Shown here: one piece after another, positions 31,643 through 43,500 of the stretch
How positions within the stretch are numbered: the stretch's first letter is position 1
How the letters are laid out: each line of letters begins with the position of its first letter
Source of the DNA: Polydactylus sextarius
Lineage: Eukaryota > Chordata > Actinopteri > Polynemidae
DNA length: 64,000 nt
NCBI GenBank assembly: GCA_016801845.1
Contig: CM028918.1
Span: 21,130,001 to 21,194,000 of the forward strand
Reading direction: 5' to 3'
Program-made: the position numbers and the translations under genes
The notes under the pieces: generated by a model
What the model saw: the letters and a program-made list of their open reading frames with translations, nothing else
Databases searched by the model: none
What the model was told of the DNA's origin: nothing

Positions 31643-32747
31643 GTTCTCTGTTGAGATCTGAAACTGACTATAATAAACACAGTCACTCCTCCACCTTTAA
31701 AGTTAATGGCTTCTTCATGTAATTTGTTTGATTTGAACCATAAAGACAAACTCTGACTGTGGTTTAAATCCAATAACATGTCAGACGTCACATAAAAATC
31801 ACATGTTACATGTTGACTGCAGCTCAGTATGCATGAGGAGACTCAGTGATGATCATTAGAAATAAAACCTAAGTGCCACCAACAGATCCCTTTGAGATAC
31901 AATATTATTAAATAAAAACATAGTCACAGTTCATCACTGCGGCCAAACCAACCGTCGTAACTTAATGTGATGAGCGTAGGGGAGTGAATATTGAGGATTT
32001 GGTGTGAGGGGGTTAGATTATATTTAAGAAAACTGTTGCCAACAGCGCCACCTGGGGGATTTCGCCCCCAGGAAGTAGTTTTTGATTCCCTTAAGAACAC
32101 AAGTTCGTTTTACTCAAGGCCAGAGACACAGTTTCATTTGTAAGAAAAATGCATATAGTTTATCACAAAATAATCCAAAATACAAATTAAAACCACCATT
32201 TACTTGGGGCAAAACTACTAAAAAAAGGAAACAACTGCTGAGGCATACAGGAGGCATGCAGGAGCTATGGACTAGTGCGGACACACCCAACCTAAAATGA
32301 TAATCACCTAGACACTTGTGGCAGTCTCTCACACACACAGTGCGGAAACCCAGAACCCAAGGGAGCACGGCACACAAAAAAGGGGGGGGTCCCGCCACCA
32401 CCACCAACACCACCACTGGACCTCAGCGACTAAAGAAAGAAAGGGAGACAGGGGAATTAGTGGGGGTTCACAACACACAATAACACTCAAAATCTATCAG
32501 GCAGTTGGCAAACATAAATCAATAAACCAAACAAACAAAAACAAAAATACAAATGACCAATGACAAAATCACTGTTAAAATCCATTGAACTGTTGTGTCC
32601 AGCAGGTGGCGCACTAACACCAGTTAGTAGTGTAACTAGTAGTGTAAACCAATGTGGAGGACTTGTTAGTCCTTGCAAAGGACAGATCAAAGGTCAGATT
32701 AGGGATTAATAACAATTTTACGTTGTTTTTTTTAAATTATCATTTTC

Positions 32748-33133
32748 TTATATTGTGATTTTTTTTTTTTTAAATCACAATATAATAATTCTATAAATTT
32801 ACTGACATTATACTAGAATATTAAACTATAAGAAATACAGTCATTAATTTTATGAGTTGTTCCAAAGTGCAGCAGAATACATACATATTACATATAATAG
32901 TCTTAAAACTATAAAATAAACCTTACAATTTCCAAATCTTTGATTGTTTTTGAGACATTTGAGTCACTTTCTGTCTGTTATTGTTCTTGCATCTGACATC
33001 AGTATTTCTACCAGACTGTTCCTCAGTTGTATGGCAGCATCTTATGATCATTTATGATCACACAGGAAAAGTACAATATCTCAAAGAGAAATATCAACAT
33101 AACAACAACGAAACACATGTGGTGGGAAATTTC

Positions 33134-33198
<65 letters not shown>

Positions 33199-33612
33199 AA
33201 ACCTAACTTTTTAAAACTATGCAAGTGTCGCTATTTATAGTGGTGAACGCATATTCAAGATGCTTTATTTGACTTTTAGGTTTGAACTTACAGTTACCAG
33301 AGTCGCTACTTCCGTGTTTTTGGTACGGCAGCCGAAGTAGGACAAAAAACATCATATGCGCGAAAAGTCAAATGACTAAATGACCACAGTTATAATAATA
33401 ACACTTAAATATTTCTGTTTATCTAATCCAGTAAAACATCCGATCTGTTTCCTGTTTGACATTAATCCCCAATCTGAGAAATTAATCTGTTCCTGGTAAA
33501 ATAAGTAAATACATAAAACATCATTCCAGGAATATTCTAGTAAAATTACAGTTTAATATTATAGTATAATATTGTTACATTTGTATAATTATTATATTGT
33601 GAATTTTAAAAA
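32748..33612. mobile_element. Unnamed element bounded by long AT-rich inverted repeats
   Basis: 32,772-32,835 ('aaatcacaatataataatt..gaatattaaac') reappears inverted at about 33,540-33,605. The left arm also forms a local hairpin with 32,748-32,761 around a T run. The interior carries the (CA)n run. No transposase seen; probably a MITE or foldback element. Confidence 0.45.
33136..33195. repeat. (CA)30 microsatellite
   Basis: Uninterrupted dinucleotide array. Confidence 0.98.
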
Positions 33613-34429
33613 TTATTATATTACCATATTAGAAACTAAGGAACTAAGGAACTAAACACATTCACTCAGTTACTCAGCACCTTAGAGTTAGACTAGTAAT
33701 GAATCTTTTTCACACAATCAGTGGTGGATCTTAAAAACGGGCAATAAAAAGAAAGACAAATGGATTGCTTCTTTTTGTAATGCTATTTTTCTGCCCTGTC
33801 AGAGAATGAACTGAATATGATGAATAAATGAATTTAATTTTTGATAAATGGCAAACCCATGACACGCTATGATCAGCCTTAACAGTAAAACCAGTTTTAT
33901 ATCATTTTAGCAAAAATAATGAATAAAAAACAAACAAATTGTCAGTCCAGAGTTGGAGTCCAAGCATTCCACTGGACAGATTAAAAAATCAAAAGTAAAA
34001 TTGATAACTCTTGAATATGATATTTGCATACAATCAGTGATAAAACATCTCACTTAACTTTAAACTAGGGCTGCTGAACGATTTAAAAGTTTAATTGGAT
34101 TAATGACAAATTTAGGCTACTTTATTTTTTAACCCTTTGACTAAGATGGTTTACATTAACTTCTCATATCCTCATATCAGATCCTCATATCCTTCCTCTT
34201 GACGGTTTAATTAGCCTCCCTGTCCGCAAATTGCAAAATGCAAATAAATAACTAATATTATATTTTGGACGTTATGTAATACAATAAATTGAATAAAAAA
34301 ATAAATAAAACTTAAATTGTGATGCCATTGTATTGTATTGTGCCATGTATTCACTCAAAAACTATAAGTCTTCACAATATTGAACATAAAAAAATAAATA
34401 AATAAATAGAACAGAAGTCCCTTGTTTGT

Positions 34430-35640
34430 CCTCAGGGCTCGCCTTTCTCTCCAGCTTGTCCCTCTCAGAGCAGCCACAGCCCAAACAGACCACGGTGAAG
34501 AACACAGCCGACGCTACCACAGTGTCATAAAAAGCTATCAGAAGAGTCCTGCACACACCAAAGGACCTCATTCTCCTCAGTAGGTGGAGGCGGCTTTGGC
34601 TCCTCTTATATAGTCCATCACCAACTCCTTTGTCTTCCCAGTATTGATGCAGAGGTATTTAGTTCCACACCAGATGACAAAGTCGTTGATGGCACAAAAC
34701 CATCAATGGCTGTGTCATCAGAGAACTTCTGGAGATGGCAGGAGTGTGTGTTGTGTCTAAAGTCTGAGGTGTACAGGGTGAAGAGGAAGGTGAATGTCTT
34801 GTTGATGCGGCAACTGCAGGAGGTTTTCCACAGTAAAGGAAGCTTCTCCAGCCTGAGGCTGAGGTTGAAAATGTACAGAATCACCCAACAGAGCTGATCT
34901 GCACAGTCCCTCAACAGTTTGGACCTGTAGCCTTCCTTGTCTTGTTCCTCCTTAGCTCGCTTCTCACCTGATCAGCTCTGATGGAGAGGCTGCAGAGTGC
35001 AGGTGTCTCTGGTGAGCTGGGGGAGGTGGTGGGAGCCAGAGAGGTGTGCCAGGTGATTAGTGGAAGTGGCGTCTGTTGATCCTCACATCAGTGAGTGGGA
35101 GAGGGAGTGGGGGCAAAAAGAACAAACCTGGGGAAGTCAAACCTTTGAAAAACAGATTCAGCTTGTTCTACCACCCCAGACCTCCAGAAACAGGCTCCCT
35201 CCCACTGTGTTTACAGTTGCCACAGATGGTTTTCGGACCTCTCCACAACTCCCTCATATTGTTTTGTTGGAGGTGCTTCTCAGCTTCCTTCTGTAATTTT
35301 TCTTTCCCTTCCTAAATCTCCCTTTTCAGCTCTTTCTGCACCCTTCTCAGCTCCTCTCTGTCTCCAGATCTGAAGACCTTCTTCTTTGCCTTCAGCAGGG
35401 TTTTCCCCATGATCACAGATGGTAATGATGGTCTGTACCATCTTCTTCTCTCATTGCGCTTTACTCTGGTCCTACATCCCCTTCTCCTCCTCCCTATTTT
35501 CTCTGGGATCTGGAGTCTCTCGTTGGGTCATATCCTTGAGCAGGTTAGTGCCATCAGCTAATCGTGGATGTAAACATTCAGGCAACAGCTCTCTTGACAT
35601 AGTTCATAAACCAAGCAGGCAGAAAAAAACATGAGAAAAG
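34430..35640 (-). mobile_element. L2-like LINE remnant
   Basis: Minus-strand pieces: FTLYTSDFRHNTHSCHLQ followed by KFSDDTAIDGF (the decayed YADD-type catalytic motif), VVCLGCGCSERDK (C-terminus), and QNNMRELWRGPKTICG with a charged stretch around 35,150-35,330 (region before the palm). Frameshifted and deleted throughout. Confidence 0.75.
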
Positions 35641-35754
35641 ATGCCGACCTGGTAAAAAGAAAGTATGGTTTTATTTTAAAATGGTTTTAAAAGTTTAGTA
35701 AAAATTTGTAAAAAAGTAAGAAATGAGACACTGCTGACAAACTAGCTGCCACTC

Positions 35755-36030
35755 ATATGGCGCATTGGAATTCATAGGCATTGCACAGCATCTTAAAATT
35801 AGAGAGAAGATAAGTAGAGAGAAAGAATTAAGTCCAATTTATGCTACTCCGTTGAATTAACACCACCGCGAATAAGAGCCTCTGTGTTGTGTATTCCCTC
35901 GCAAAAGCCTCTGCTAACTGACTAAAGTGTAATTTATAGTTCCCCGTCAACGTGATGCATAAAGCACGCATCACCTCGACCTTGTCATATAGCCTTAAGG
36001 GTTCTGTGTCGAGGTTGTATGCGTCACTCA
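35755..36030. mobile_element. MITE-like insertion inside duplicated segment copy 2
   Basis: Sequence present here and absent at the matching point of copy 1 (17,560-17,575). CpG-containing, no convincing protein; style resembles non-autonomous fish DNA transposons. Confidence 0.4.
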
Positions 36031-37446
36031 GTGCTGTGAAGCAACCCACCGCCAAAATGCTAGGGGGTGTCGACTTTCAGGAGTCAAGTGGTTCCACACC
36101 CTCACCTGGAAAACATGTTGGTGGAGTGTCTAATAAAAAAGTGACTGTGACTGGGTCTGTACATCACGTACCTATGCCTCAGGGGCTGATAAGACGTTAA
36201 TATATTACTTTATCTATAGGATCGTCTCAAGTCCAAGGGTCAGAGTCAATTTGTTAAAAACACCCTGTAGTTATAGCTGTACTTGCAGGGCTGAGACTCA
36301 ACAGACCTGATGTGGACCTCCTGCTGTGAGCTCCATTTTTTGATGCTTTCCTGGTTCAAGCTACTGAGTAAGTGAACCTCTGTCACTCGCCAGTTTTACT
36401 CTGATTATCCTTCCTTTCAGAAGGTAATGGAACCAATAACTTTACATTGGATAGAGGGTACTGGCTATTATGTTGTGCTGCTTTTTCAGGCGTTTAGGAC
36501 CAAGAACTATTTAGATTCCATAATAAAAAACCTCTTCAACTCTCTAAACAGATAGCGAAGGAAGTTCAAGGAACTGCAGTAAATTTTTGGTCTGGTTAAG
36601 AGAATCACTATTCTTTTTTTCTCACTCACTAACTTGCACTCACAACTTGCTGTACTCACTCACTAAATACATTGTGTCAGAAGATAACAGATGACAATGC
36701 ACATCAACATGACCAAAATGATTCAAAAATTCAAAATTCACATATCCTGTGCATCATTTCCAGTCTTCATAAAGCTGAGAGTACACATAAACTTAACTAT
36801 GGGCAGTTTCAAGGTGTGGCAAAAACACAAAAGGCGTTCACTGTCCATAGTCCAACAAAAAAGTTTTGAACTCTTGACAGATAAAGTGGCTGGTAATCAA
36901 CAGATGATAAAGTATTTCAGGTTGTCTGAGAATACACAGTGTCCTGAACAGGAGCTGAGCTGATAACATAAACTTCACCTCTGCCCAAAGGTGCTCATTG
37001 TTAGTGCTGTGTAGAAGTCATTAAAAGTATTTTTTCTTACCTCTTGGGATCATCTGATGTCTGTCTAAATTAAATCAAATAGGCTATTTCAAATAGCCAA
37101 CAAATTTAAGAACACAAAAAGTAAAAATCCTATGTGCTCACTGTGCATGGATTCCTCACATCTTGAAAAATACAAAACGACATTTTCAAGGCTCAATATG
37201 TTTGAATATTGATATTTTGATATTAATATTGATATTTTTCACTACCAAAATGATATTTTGGTAGTGACATTTCTTCTATTTTGGTAGTGTTATTGGAAAT
37301 TTCTGACTGAAATTACATGATGCTCACCACACCCATAGATCTGTGAACACAATGACATTATGAAGACATCACTGAAAAGATTGTACATGAACAGTCGGAT
37401 GATCACATGACAAATATAATCAATATGAGACCAATCCTTCAATCAG

Positions 37447-37561
37447 GACTCAGGACTCCAGTGATCGGTGGGAACAAGATGCTTCTGAATTCAACTGTGT
37501 GTCCATGAAGAGTGACTGGCATATGCATCAGTCTACCTGCTACAGAGATGGCTGAGGAAAG
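37447..37561 (+). CDS. NLR gene 2 candidate first exon: disrupted SMKSD repeat with internal ATG
   Basis: After acceptor-like TTCAATCAG, one frame reads DRWEQDASEFNCVSMKSDW, the fish NLR N-terminal repeat, but stops at TGA 37,552-37,554. In the shifted frame an ATG at 37548 reads MAEE and splices at donor GTAAAC (after 37561) in exactly the phase needed by the next exon. I coded only 37548-37561 in the gene model. Alternatively an unseen upstream exon supplies the start. Confidence 0.5.
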
Positions 37562-40500
37562 GTAAACTAACAAACTAACAGAACAGATCTTTTCAGTGCA
37601 GGTGAAGCTTGCAAGCAGTAATACTAAGGCTGAACTATTTTTGAGGGAAAATATAATCACAATGTTTCTGCCAATTATTGCTATTATAAATTAATATTAT
37701 ATTTTTCTAAGTCAGGCAAAAGTTGAATATTGACTTTGTAATAAATGTAAAATGTGTGATAGACCCTTAGCACATCCATTCCATGGAATTGCTCTATTCT
37801 ATGTGAATATGAGTGAACTGCTACGAGCATTTATTTCTTTTAATTAGCAGGCACCTAGGGATAGTTTTGTCAGATGAGGACGAAATATATTCGTCAACCA
37901 CCATTTTTTTTCCATGACTAAGATGAGACAATGATGAGACAATTTGTTTGGTCTAAAACACTGATGAAGATTTTATTAACATGTATTATTGCTGACGAAA
38001 ACAGAGAAAAGAGAAAGAGAAGAGACAGAGCAGCTTAAATAAAGGATGGTTTAAGCGGGTCCATGTCCCACCTGAACCATCCTTAACTATAGGCTTTATC
38101 ATAAAGGAAAATTTTTGTCTAACCTTAAATGTAGAAAGGGTGTCTTTCCAGACCCAAACTGGGCGCTGATTCAGAGAGGAGCCTGATAACTGAAGGCTCT
38201 ACCTCCCATTCTGGTCTTAGAGACTCTAGGAACCTAAGGACCTAGGATTCTAAGAGCTGTGTCACATTGTAAATGTTAAAGTCAAGATCCAAACGACTAT
38301 GCTTACACAGCAGCTCTATTTCGTGCACGTGAAACATATAGCTGCAAGTCTGCACATGGATTAAAGTTTTCTTTTACCCCGACGGATTTCCGTCAGTTGG
38401 GCTCAAAGGCACATTTGAAATAAATGCAGATCTGATGAGAATTAAAACCGTGTTCGCAAACTCACTCACTGTGTTTCCACCAAGTAAGTGTCCGGTAACG
38501 TTTAGGGGCTGAGAATGTCCTCTCACTCGGTCCTTGTAGCGTCTGAGTCTCCACAGAGGGTAAGACTTGACCATTAACAGGGTGGGAGGGTGGGACAACT
38601 TTACCGATCGTCTTCTCTGCGATCACTTCATCTCGTTATTATTAATAAACTATACCCCTCTCTCTCTCTGTCCTTTTGTTTTTAACTTTTGTCCTTTTGT
38701 GTTTCATAGGAAAAGCATATTTTTTAAACATTATTTTCCTGTTTCCTCCATTTTTTTGGCCTTATCCCTTAAATTAAATATTTCCGATGTGTGATACAAT
38801 ATATCCAGTGAAATGATAATCAGAAATACTCTAAAGTGTTTATTATTACTATAATTATTATTATTAAAAAGACCAAAACGTTGTGACTAAAACTAGATTA
38901 AAATACTTTGATTTCTCTTTTGACTAAAACTAGACAAAAATTTCCAGACTTTTAGTTGCCTAAAACTTGACTAAAAAAATTGTATGTGAATGACTAAATA
39001 TGACAAAAACTGAAAATAACATTTTGTCACAAGACTAAGACTGAGGCTAAATTAAAATTAGGCGACAAAAATAACACTATGCTCTTCTTATACAGCTGCC
39101 CATGGTGCTGCTAGTGTTGCTAATGGTTTGTCGTGTTGTTTTGTGATGTTACAGCTTGTGCATCATACACTTTGTATATCACATTATTTTGATCAACTTT
39201 TGTTTTCTCCAAATCCCTGTAGTGCTGTTGTGTTTTGGTGCTAACTGTGACAGTTGGGCTGAGGAACATTATCCCGCTTATTTTTGTTCAACTTGCAGTT
39301 TGACCTGCAGCTGCCTGGGCTCCCTCTGATTGGTCAGCACCCCTGTAACAAGAGGTGCATGACACTTGTAATTGGCAAGTGGGAATGTCACACAAAGGAT
39401 GACAACGAGATATTTGTGTAAAACATGTTTTAAATTGGTAAGATGCATTATATAATTAACCTTCAGTTTAAATTACTGGAGTCGTCACCATTTCATAATC
39501 GTGTTCTTTCAAATCACGGTTTCAATTTTAAGGAAATTAATTATTCAGTCCTAAATAATGCTATTCACAAGTCAAAGTTCTAATGGAAACAGGTCTATAC
39601 TCACATTTTTCACTTCTTTCCCAAACACTAACATCAATATTAAAATGCAACTTTCATTAATTTGTGTTCTGGTCAGGTTGTATGAGTCGCCGGAGTACTA
39701 TGAACCCATACAGAGAGACCAGTACGCTGACTTCTATGGCAGTGATGCACATTACTCAGCTGATGGAAGGTAAACACAGAAAAGGCTTTTTTTCAAAGGG
39801 GAAACAATAAGTAATGTCAGTGAAGAAGAATGCACAGTACCAGGGTTTGACACAATTATTTGGAATGTAGCCACAGTTAATCATTTTAATAAGTCAAAGG
39901 TCTAATGTGAAAACTGTCTTTACTCACATTAGATCATTTCTTTCCCAACAATATGTTGGCGATATCAAAATCTAACATTTTTACTTGAATTAAATTGAAT
40001 GTTAGGCTCTGACAGTTTAAGTGAGCTTGTGAGATTTACTTTGCTAATATGTTTTATGTTTCCATTAGAATTTATGATATTTATGAGAGATCAGAGTCTT
40101 GTGTACCCAGCAAGAGGCACCACTCCTTCAATATCTACGGCAGCGAGTACTTGGATGATGGAAGGTAAATACAGAAAAAACAAGCTGCAAAAACAACAAC
40201 TTACAATTTTCAGACATATTGGAAGACTACAATATTCAATCGAACTACTGAACTTTGAACTTTCATGAGTGAAAGTTCTGTCACCCCAGTGATCTTGGGT
40301 GACAGAGAAGGGGAGGTCGTGGAACTGCTTTATGTGCTGTGAGTGATTGAGAGAATTTTCATTTCATTAAATAAGGAGGCTAAGCTAGGGCGATTAGAGT
40401 GTATTGTAGCTGAGGAGCCTTTTAACTATTTCTGAGAATTCGGCCAGGGATATAGACTTCCTTTGAACCTTCCAACTCTGGTTTTGGTATGGTATAGGAA

Positions 40501-43500
40501 TTTCACAAAGTGGTCTTTCCATCATCTGGCAATATCCCCACTTAAGGGGTTGGTTGTTCTCTTTACCTCTTGCATAGAGCCTGGGCCAACCTTACTTTCG
40601 TAATCTGAGTTTGCTTGATGGTTTGCAGAGCTGTCCTTGAAGCTATGGGAAATCCTCTATTCCCATTCACCAATAGCTCCTCCAATGGCCAAAGTTCTGG
40701 TCTCCCAGTATTTGTCCAGTGTGCCAGAAGAGCCTTGAGCCAACCAAACTCAAAAAAATTCCTTCTTGAGCTTGAGGACCTCATCAACAATTGGACGTCA
40801 TTAACGATGACGTTGATGACGTCCCTCAGTTGCATTATTGGCACACATTATTGATCAGATGGTAGTGTCCTTTCTAGGAACATGTCCAAAGACTCAAAGG
40901 ACAGATACTGTGGACTACTACTGAGTACATGGGTATAAAAAGAGCCCACTTGCAAATGGTAGCATCTCGATCTAACTTTTTAAGGCTGTGCCCAGTCTGG
41001 TGAAATGGATACATATTGCCAGGTAAAAAGGTAAAAATGTTGCCAGTTTCAGGCACAATCACTTCACAACAATAAAGTAACAATTCTTTTATTATTATGG
41101 GCACACTTGTGGAGTGTGTGTGTAGGGGAAGCCTGTATAGACAACCTACCTTCCTCAATGATTGACACCTTTTAGTTGATTAAATATAACAATGAAAAGA
41201 AGATGAGATTTTTTTCTACATGTCTCCTATATTATATTTCAGGTGTAGTTGATTTAACTGCCATGTGTAAAAACACTATGTGTCTAATACCTCAACACCA
41301 GAAATCATTGTGGAGAATAAATTTTGTTATGTTTGTTATTTGTATGTTTTGTTATTTTATGTTTTCCATTACAGACTTTATCATGAGATGCCAGATAATC
41401 TTTATGGTCAACCTGCACCGAAGACTCAAGCAGAGATTGATTCCACATTTATGGTGTGTCACAGTACAAGCACAGCCACAACTGTTAATTGCAACACTCT
41501 GGTTCCCATGCTCTTACAAACTTGACATTGAGGGTTATATTTCTTTGTTTCCCAACCAGCTGCTTGAGGAAGACATCACCCTTTTTGTGAAGATGCAACT
41601 CAAGAGATTCCATAAGGTTCTGAGTCCAGATTGCCCAGAATATGTGTGCTTTGAGAGCCACAGTGAGGATGAGGGTGCAGAAGGTAGTGAAGATGAAGAG
41701 CAGAGAAGGAGCTGCAGAAAGGCATTTCTAAAGATTACAATGTACTTCCTGAGAAGAATGAAGCAGGAGTATCTGGCCCACTGTCTCAAACGCAGTAAGA
41801 CACTTTCAAGAATTTTTCCGTACCTTATGATAATAAAACTTGTGCTCATTAGGAAATATGATCCACTCAAGGTAAAGGGTAATAATATTTTATGCATATT
41901 TTCAGGTGGTTCCAAACAGAGGTTTAGTACTTTTACATTTTAGATATATCATTTAGAAGCTTTGTCTTATTTCTGACAGTTATTTGTATTTACAATTTTT
42001 CCAGCTTGTCTTCTAATTGATTTATTTTGTTGTTCATTCAGGAACAAGGGCTTCAGTGTGCCAACGTAAATTTAAATCTAATCTGAAAACAAACATTCAG
42101 AGTGCATTTGAAGGGCTCAACAAAACAGGAAACTCAATCCTTCTCTACACAGAGCTCTTAATCACAGAAGGGGGGACTGGGGAGGTCAGTAAAGAACATG
42201 AGCTCAGACAGAATGAAACAGCATCTTGGAAACTAATGACAGAAAAAAAAATCAAATATAATGACATCTGTAGAATCCCAAATGGAAGAGACAAACCAAC
42301 CAGGACAGTGATAACAAAGGGAGTGGCTGGCATTGGGAAAACAGTCTTAACACAGAAGTTCACTCTGGACTGGGCTGAAGACAAAGCCAACCAGGACATC
42401 CAGTTCACATTTCCATTCACTTTCAGAGAGCTGAATGTGCTGAGAGAGAAAAAGTTCAGCTTGGTGGAACTTGTTCATCATTTCTTTACTGAAATCAAAG
42501 AAGCAGGAATCCACAGGTTTAAAGAGTTCCAGGTTTTGTTCATTTTTGACGGTCTGGATGAATGTCGACTTCCCCTGGACTTCCACAACACTAAGACCCT
42601 GAGTGATGTTACAGAGTCTACCTCAGTGGACGTGCTGCTGACAAACCTCATCAGGGGGAAACTGCTTCCCTCTGCTCGCCTCTGGATAACCACACGACCT
42701 GCAGCAGCCAATCAGATCCCTCCTGAGTGTGTTGACTTAGTGACAGAGGTCAGAGGGTTCACTGACCTACAAAGGAACTTCTACTTCAGGAAGAAAGTGA
42801 GAGATGAAGAGCATGTGAGCAGGATCATCTCCCACATCAAGACATCACAAAGCCTCCACATCATGTGCCACATCCCAGTCTTCTGCTGGATCACTGCTAC
42901 AGTTCTGGAGGATGTGTTGAAGACCAGAGAGGGAGGAGAGCTGCCCAAGACCCTGACTGAGATGTACATCCGCTTCCTGGTGGCTCAGCTAAAACTGAAG
43001 AATGCCAAGCATAAAATAAAATCTAGGCAAGATTCACACTGGGATTCAAAAAAAAGAAAGATGATAGAGTCTCTGGGGAAACTGGCTTTTGAGCAGCTGC
43101 AGAAAGGAAACCTGATCTTCTATAAATCAGACCTGAGAGAATGTGGCATCAACATCAGAGAAGCTTCAGTTTACTCAGGAGTGCTCACACGGATCTTTAA
43201 AGAGGAAAGAGGCCTGTACCAGGACAAGGTGTTTTGCTTTGTTCATCTCAGTGTTCAGGAGTTTCTGGCTGCTCTTTATGTCCATCAGACCTTCATGAAC
43301 TCTGGACTCAATCTGATGTCAGATGAGAAAGCATTGCAGGTACCCAAAGTCTTTAGAGACAAACCTAAGCCAAAACATCTCTACCAGTCTGCAATGGACA
43401 AGGCCTTGAAGAGTCCAAATGGCCACTGGGACTTGTTCCTGTGCTTCCTGCTAGGTCTTTCACTGCAGACAAATCAGACTCTGTTACAAGGTCTGTTGAC

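Larger units (their letters stand above)
33645..36082. repeat. Duplicated segment, copy 2 (related to 15,718-17,610)
   Basis: Same block order as copy 1 but with extra L2-like LINE sequence (34,440-35,640) and a roughly 280-bp insertion (35,755-36,030) between 'ctagctgccac' and 'cagtgctgtgaagca', sites that are adjacent in copy 1. Confidence 0.7.
31643..37446. other. Intergenic region between divergent NLR genes 1 and 2
   Basis: No gene recognised. Holds a candidate 5' UTR exon of NLR gene 1 at 33,293-33,345, a long inverted-repeat element (32,748-33,612), a (CA)n run, duplicated segment copy 2 with an L2-like LINE, and a MITE-like insertion at about 35,755-36,030. Confidence 0.6.

Noticed and set aside
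41176..41943. 255-codon plus-strand open frame in NLR gene 2
   Set aside because: Runs through introns. Splice sites and family resemblance show that only 41375-41453 (in another frame) and 41560-41794 are coding.
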